NCBI GenBank assembly: GCA_900772675.1 | Contig: CAAGRM010000099.1 | Span: 1-9,503 of the forward strand | Direction: 5' to 3' | Length of the DNA: 9,503 nt | Origin: Lachnospiraceae bacterium | GTDB lineage: Bacteria; Bacillota; Clostridia; Lachnospirales; Lachnospiraceae | Shown here: positions 6,213 through 9,503 of the stretch, piece after piece | How the letters are laid out: each line of letters starts with the position of its first letter | Numbering within the stretch: position 1 is the stretch's first letter | The notes under the pieces: generated by a model | Seen by the model: only the letters and a program-made list of their open reading frames with translations | What the model was told of the DNA's origin: nothing | The model's database searches: none | Made by a program: the position numbers and the translations under genes

Positions 6213-6470
6213 GTGAGGGACTATATCGAAGAGCGTGCTGTGGAAACAGCAATTTACATGATTGAGACGAAAGCGACCGTACGGCAGACGGCAAAAAAAT
6301 TCGGAGTGAGCAAAAGTACCGTGCATAAGGATCTGACATCGCGTCTGGCGCAGATCAACCCGGGTCTGGCAGGGGAGGCGCGGAAAATTCTGGATGTGAA
6401 CAAGTCTGAGCGCCATATCCGCGGCGGCATGGCAACGAGAGAAAAATATCTGCATTTAAAGCAGGAATGA
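6213..6470 (+). CDS. spoIIID: Stage III sporulation protein D, transcriptional regulator
   Basis: An 85-residue DNA-binding protein that, in Bacillus and Clostridia, switches mother-cell gene expression on or off between the sigma-E and sigma-K stages. The match to B. subtilis SpoIIID is plain: the start (M-x-DYI-x-ER), ETK-TVR, the helix-turn-helix at about 23-42 (KKFGVSKSTVHKDLT), INP-LA, and the conserved basic C-terminal part RH-RGG-AT with K-Y (68-79). It is slightly shorter than the 93-residue B. subtilis protein, at the C-terminus. GTG at 6213 is the right start because the family's conserved N-terminus begins there. No clear terminator follows it. Its neighbours are not the usual ones: in several Clostridia, spoIIQ lies upstream and an mreB/mbl-type gene downstream. 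Confidence 0.97.
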   Translation: MRDYIEERAVETAIYMIETKATVRQTAKKFGVSKSTVHKDLTSRLAQINPGLAGEARKILDVNKSERHIRGGMATREKYLHLKQE

Positions 6471-6516
6471 ACGAAAGTGAACCAAAGAAGCTCTTTCCTA
6501 ATCGTCTCAAATAGGG

Positions 6517-6522
6517 TATGAT
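6517..6522 (+). promoter_or_regulatory. Candidate -10 box of the cutC operon
   Basis: TATGAT sits 40 nt before the cutC ATG; 17 bp upstream is only a weak -35 (TTTCCT, 6494-6499). Transcription would start near 6529, which agrees with translation starting at 6557 and not at the ATG at 6518 that overlaps this box. Confidence 0.4.
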
Positions 6523-6556
6523 AGAGAAAGAAAATTACGAAAACAGAGGGAATTTT

Positions 6557-7303
6557 ATGAACGATTATATCCTGGAAGTCTGCGTGGACTCGGCGGAGTC
6601 GGCGCTTGCGGCGGCAAAAGGCGGAGCGAGCCGGCTGGAGCTGTGTCAGAATCTGGTGATCGGCGGAACAACGCCGGGTCCGAAGCTGTTTGAGGTGATC
6701 CGCAGACAGACAACCATTCCGATTCATGCACTGATCCGCCCGCGGTTCGGGGATTTTTGCTACACCCCATATGAATTAGAAGAAATCCGCGAGGAAGTTG
6801 CGATGTACCGCGAACTCGGTGCAGAGGGCGTTGTGATCGGCGTGCTGAAAGAGGACGGAACAATGAACATGACAGCGATGGAACAGCTGATGGAGGCGGC
6901 AAACGGCATGTCCGTAACGCTTCACCGCGCGTTTGATGTCTGCCGCGATCCAAAAGAGGCGCTGGAACAGGCAGTATCGCTCGGTATCAACACGATTCTC
7001 ACCTCCGGTCAGCAGAACAGTGCCGCAAAAGGGGCGGGGCTTCTCGCCGAACTGCAGCGTCAGGCGGCCGGGCGCATCCGTATTCAGGCAGGCGGCGGTA
7101 TCTGCGCAGATGCGATCCTTGAGCTGTACCCAAAAACCGGTGTGACAGCCTACCATATGTCCGGAAAAATCGAGCTGGACAGTCCGATGCAGTACCGGAA
7201 AGAGAATGTGAACATGGGACTTCCGTCGTTGAGTGAATACACGATCTACCGCACCGATGCAGAAGCCGTACGCAGAGCGAAAGAAGTTTTGGAGCGCATG
7301 TGA
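6557..7303 (+). CDS. cutC: CutC family protein
   Basis: A 248-residue cytoplasmic TIM-barrel protein of the CutC family, named for copper homeostasis; its biochemical activity is not established, and for E. coli the copper phenotype has been ascribed to a small RNA in the gene rather than to the protein. Family motifs are all present: LEVCVDS (6-12), RLELCQNL (26-33), GGTTPG (36-41), LIRPRFGDF (59-67), GVVIGVLKEDG (91-101), TLHRAFDVCRD (121-131), LTSGQ (148-152) and YHMSGK (199-204). Cys9 and Cys30 match the two conserved N-terminal cysteines proposed as copper ligands in human CutC. The start at 6557 has GAGGG at 6546-6550, 6 nt upstream, and begins exactly where the family begins. The stop is followed after 30 nt by the M28 peptidase gene, probably on the same mRNA. 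Confidence 0.95.
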   Translation: MNDYILEVCVDSAESALAAAKGGASRLELCQNLVIGGTTPGPKLFEVIRRQTTIPIHALIRPRFGDFCYTPYELEEIREEVAMYRELGAEGVVIGVLKEDGTMNMTAMEQLMEAANGMSVTLHRAFDVCRDPKEALEQAVSLGINTILTSGQQNSAAKGAGLLAELQRQAAGRIRIQAGGGICADAILELYPKTGVTAYHMSGKIELDSPMQYRKENVNMGLPSLSEYTIYRTDAEAVRRAKEVLERM

Positions 7304-7333
7304 AAAAATAATAGAAAAGGAACTATAATTTTT

Positions 7334-8590
7334 ATGAAAGCAAATACCATCAGCGGCCAGCGGCAGTACGAGTTCGTCAGCCGGTTCAACTACATCCGCG
7401 AAGCCGGAACGGAAGGCGAAAAAAAAGCAGCCTGTCGGATCGAGAAGGAACTCTCTGAAATCGCAGAAAAATGGGGAAGAGAAGAATTTCAGATCCGCCG
7501 CGAACCGTTTGAAATTGATACATGGCAGGTTGACGAAGCTGTCTTTACTGTCACAGAGCCATATGAGAAAGCATATACGATCCGCGGCTGTTTTGCGGCT
7601 GCGAACACCGCTTGGGAGGGCATCGAAGCTCCGTTTCTCTACGTAGAAAACGGCGACCCGGTCAGTCTCTCCCATGCAGAAGGAAAAATTGTTCTGATCA
7701 ATGGCGGTGCCAATGCAGAAACTTATGAAAAACTGGAAAAAGCAGGAGCCATCGGCATCCTGATTCTTACCGGAACTCCGCTGGATCAGGATGCGGACCG
7801 CATGCCGGACTACCGCACGCTGCGCGGCGTAAAAGAGCCGAAGCTGCCGTGTGCGGTCGTTCATTATCTGGATGCTATGGAGCTGATCGAACAGGGAGCC
7901 ACACGTGCGCGCCTCGTTTTACAGCAGAAAAAAATCAGAAAAACATCCGAAAATATTGTGCTTTGCATTCCGGGAACCGAAAAACCGGAGGAAATTCTGA
8001 CGCTGACAGCTCATTACGACTCCGTACCGCAGGGACCGGGTGCATATGATAACATGGCAGGCGCTGCAATTATCATGGAGCTGGCGCACTATTTTGCCCA
8101 GAACCGTCCGAAACGGACGATAGAATGCATCTGGTTCGGTTCGGAAGAGCTGGGGCTTTGCGGAAGCCGGGCGTATGTAAAGGCACATGAAGCAGAGCTT
8201 GCCGGGCACCGTTTCAACATGAACGTCGATCTTGCCGGACAGGCCATTGGCGGAACTGTGCTGGGGGTGGCAGCGACGAAGCAGGCATGCGATGCGATCA
8301 TGGAGCATTTAAGACAGGCAGATAAAGGTGTGTCGCTTATCAACAACATCTGGAGCAGCGATTCCAACACCTTTGCATGGAAAGGGATTCCGGCAATGAC
8401 ACTGAACCGTGACGGTTTCGGCATGCACACCCGCTACGATACGATAGAATGGATTTCTGCGTGGTCATTGAAACGAAGCGCAGAAGTATTGGGAGAAATT
8501 GCCGAGTATCTGGCGGATGCAGAAAAGTTTCCGTTTGCAAGAGAAATCCCGGCTGAGTTTGCTGAAAAATTACAGACATATTTTGCATAA
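7334..8590 (+). CDS. M28 family zinc metallopeptidase (aminopeptidase-like) with PA-type insert
   Basis: A 418-residue protein without signal peptide or membrane segment, so probably a cytoplasmic aminopeptidase or dipeptidase. The catalytic part (about 205-395) has every M28 ligand: His227 and Asp229 in AHYDS, bridging Asp239 in GAYDNMAG, catalytic Glu271 and ligand Glu272 in SEELGL, Asp299 in NVDLAG and His365 in MHTRYD, which predicts two zinc ions. Residues about 95-195 look like a protease-associated (PA) domain (KIVLINGG, KAGAIGILI). The N-terminal part (1-90) is a helical and strand region typical of M28 proteins of this layout. The ribosome binding site is modest (AAGGA at 7317-7321, 12 nt before the ATG), consistent with translation from a shared cutC mRNA. 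Substrate specificity cannot be read from the sequence. Confidence 0.9.
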   Translation: MKANTISGQRQYEFVSRFNYIREAGTEGEKKAACRIEKELSEIAEKWGREEFQIRREPFEIDTWQVDEAVFTVTEPYEKAYTIRGCFAAANTAWEGIEAPFLYVENGDPVSLSHAEGKIVLINGGANAETYEKLEKAGAIGILILTGTPLDQDADRMPDYRTLRGVKEPKLPCAVVHYLDAMELIEQGATRARLVLQQKKIRKTSENIVLCIPGTEKPEEILTLTAHYDSVPQGPGAYDNMAGAAIIMELAHYFAQNRPKRTIECIWFGSEELGLCGSRAYVKAHEAELAGHRFNMNVDLAGQAIGGTVLGVAATKQACDAIMEHLRQADKGVSLINNIWSSDSNTFAWKGIPAMTLNRDGFGMHTRYDTIEWISAWSLKRSAEVLGEIAEYLADAEKFPFAREIPAEFAEKLQTYFA

Positions 8591-8626
8591 CCATCGTTTG
8601 AAGGAATCAAAAAGGAGAGAAAAATC

Positions 8627-9503
8627 ATGAGTAAAAAACCAGTATTAGTGATCATGGCAGCAGGAATGGGAAGCCGTTACGGCGGATTAAAACAGATCGA
8701 CCCGGTTGACCCATACGGAAATATGATTATTGACTTTTCCATCTACGATGCAAAACAGGCAGGATTCGAAAAAGTCATTTTTATCATCAAAAAAGCGATT
8801 GATGAGGCATTCCGTGAAGGCATCGGCAAAAGAATTGAGAAATATATGGAGGTAGAATACGTTTATCAGGAGCTTGATGTTCTTCCGAAAGGCTACGAGG
8901 TGCCGGAAGGCCGTGTCAAACCGTGGGGAACCGGCCATGCGATTCTCTGTGCGTCAGAAGCCATTGACGGTGCACCGTTTGCCGTGATCAATTCCGATGA
9001 TTATTATGGAAGAACTGCGTTCGAGGAGATCTACCGCCAGCTGACAACAGAGCAGGACGGCGAGATATACCAGTATGCGATGGTTGCCTACGACCTGTAT
9101 AAGACACTGACGGACAATGGCCATGTAGCCCGCGGCATCTGTACGGCAGACGATCAGAACCATCTTGTCGGCATTCACGAGCGTACGAGAATTGAGAACC
9201 ACGGCGGACAGGCCGAGTACACCGAGGATGACGGTGAAACCTGGATGGGACTGCCGCAGGGAACAATCGTTTCCATGAATCTCTGGGGCTTTACACCGAG
9301 TATCCTGATCGAGTTAAAGCGTCGTTTTCTGCCATTCCTCGAAGATGTATATAAGACAAATCCGTTAAAAGGCGAATATTTCCTGCCTTTCGTTGTCGAT
9401 GAGCTGCTGCAGGAGAAAAAAGCAGAGGTTACCGTCCTGCGCTCTTATGATAACTGGTATGGCGTAACCTACAAAGAAGACAAAGAAAACGTAATGGCAG
9501 CCC
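8627..9503 (+). CDS. Nucleotidyltransferase, sugar-phosphate type (3' end outside window)
   Basis: 292 codons are visible and the frame is still open at the window end; relatives are about 300 residues, so only a little seems to be missing. It has the NTP_transferase fold: VLVIMAAGMGSRYGGLKQID (6-25) is the G-x-G-x-R nucleotide-binding loop with the catalytic Lys22, PWGTGHAI (99-106) is the base-binding segment and INSDDYYG (121-128) holds the metal-binding Asp residues. Such enzymes join a sugar phosphate or a similar phosphate compound to an NTP, giving an activated NDP intermediate. The exact substrate is not clear; it is not an obvious GalU, RfbA or GlgC. The start has AGGAG at 8613-8617, 9 nt before the ATG. 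The gap to the M28 gene is 36 bp with no terminator, so co-transcription is likely. Confidence 0.88.
   Translation, partial: MSKKPVLVIMAAGMGSRYGGLKQIDPVDPYGNMIIDFSIYDAKQAGFEKVIFIIKKAIDEAFREGIGKRIEKYMEVEYVYQELDVLPKGYEVPEGRVKPWGTGHAILCASEAIDGAPFAVINSDDYYGRTAFEEIYRQLTTEQDGEIYQYAMVAYDLYKTLTDNGHVARGICTADDQNHLVGIHERTRIENHGGQAEYTEDDGETWMGLPQGTIVSMNLWGFTPSILIELKRRFLPFLEDVYKTNPLKGEYFLPFVVDELLQEKKAEVTVLRSYDNWYGVTYKEDKENVMAA

Noticed and set aside
6481..6497. AAAGA/TCTTT inverted repeat after spoIIID as a terminator
   Set aside because: Only five A/T-rich pairs and no T-tract.
6518..6556. An upstream in-frame ATG that would add 13 residues to CutC
   Set aside because: It lies within the candidate -10 box, has no ribosome binding site and is not part of the CutC family N-terminus.
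7324..7329. TATAAT just before the M28 peptidase start
   Set aside because: No -35 box at the proper distance, and transcription would begin at or after the start codon; a shared mRNA with cutC is more likely.

Overview
The window looks like a chromosomal segment of a spore-forming, anaerobic, gut-type Firmicute, most likely a member of the Lachnospiraceae. The reasons are a clear SpoIIID sporulation regulator, strong GGAGG-type ribosome binding sites, a cytoplasmic GH133/pullulanase-type debranching enzyme, a clostridial-style polyferredoxin, and a GDSL-free set of housekeeping enzymes at moderate G+C. The genus cannot be fixed from the sequence alone.

Layout: (1) positions 1-271 hold a tandem array with a period of about 79 bp, each unit headed by a short GC-rich hairpin; the array probably continues to the left of the window. 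(2) A good sigma-A-type promoter at 269-297 starts at the end of the last repeat and leads to a very large gene (390-4355) that fuses a GH133 glycogen-debranching module to a complete type I pullulanase (GH13) module. (3) The gene converges, through a shared bidirectional terminator (4459-4505), with a minus-strand four-cluster [4Fe-4S] ferredoxin (4577-4957) that has its own promoter. (4) Divergent from the ferredoxin is a single-pass membrane protein with a C39-type cysteine peptidase domain (5308-6147), which ends at a terminator hairpin. (5) That hairpin contains the ribosome binding site of spoIIID (6213-6470). (6) Then come, all on the plus strand, cutC (6557-7303), a cytoplasmic M28 metallopeptidase (7334-8590) and a sugar-phosphate-type nucleotidyltransferase (8627 to beyond the window). 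The last three have gaps of only 30-36 bp and no visible terminator, so they probably form one operon.

Functionally the window is a mixture: storage-glucan debranching, electron transfer, sporulation control and general metabolism. I see no defence system, mobile element, CRISPR array, tRNA or rRNA. The most interesting signals are small and regulatory: compensatory changes in the repeat hairpins, an internal ribosome binding site and ATG exactly at the junction of the two enzyme modules of the fusion, and a terminator hairpin that sequesters the spoIIID ribosome binding site and is preceded by an 8-codon ORF ending right at its foot, reminiscent of the usd leader ORF reported for B. subtilis spoIIID.
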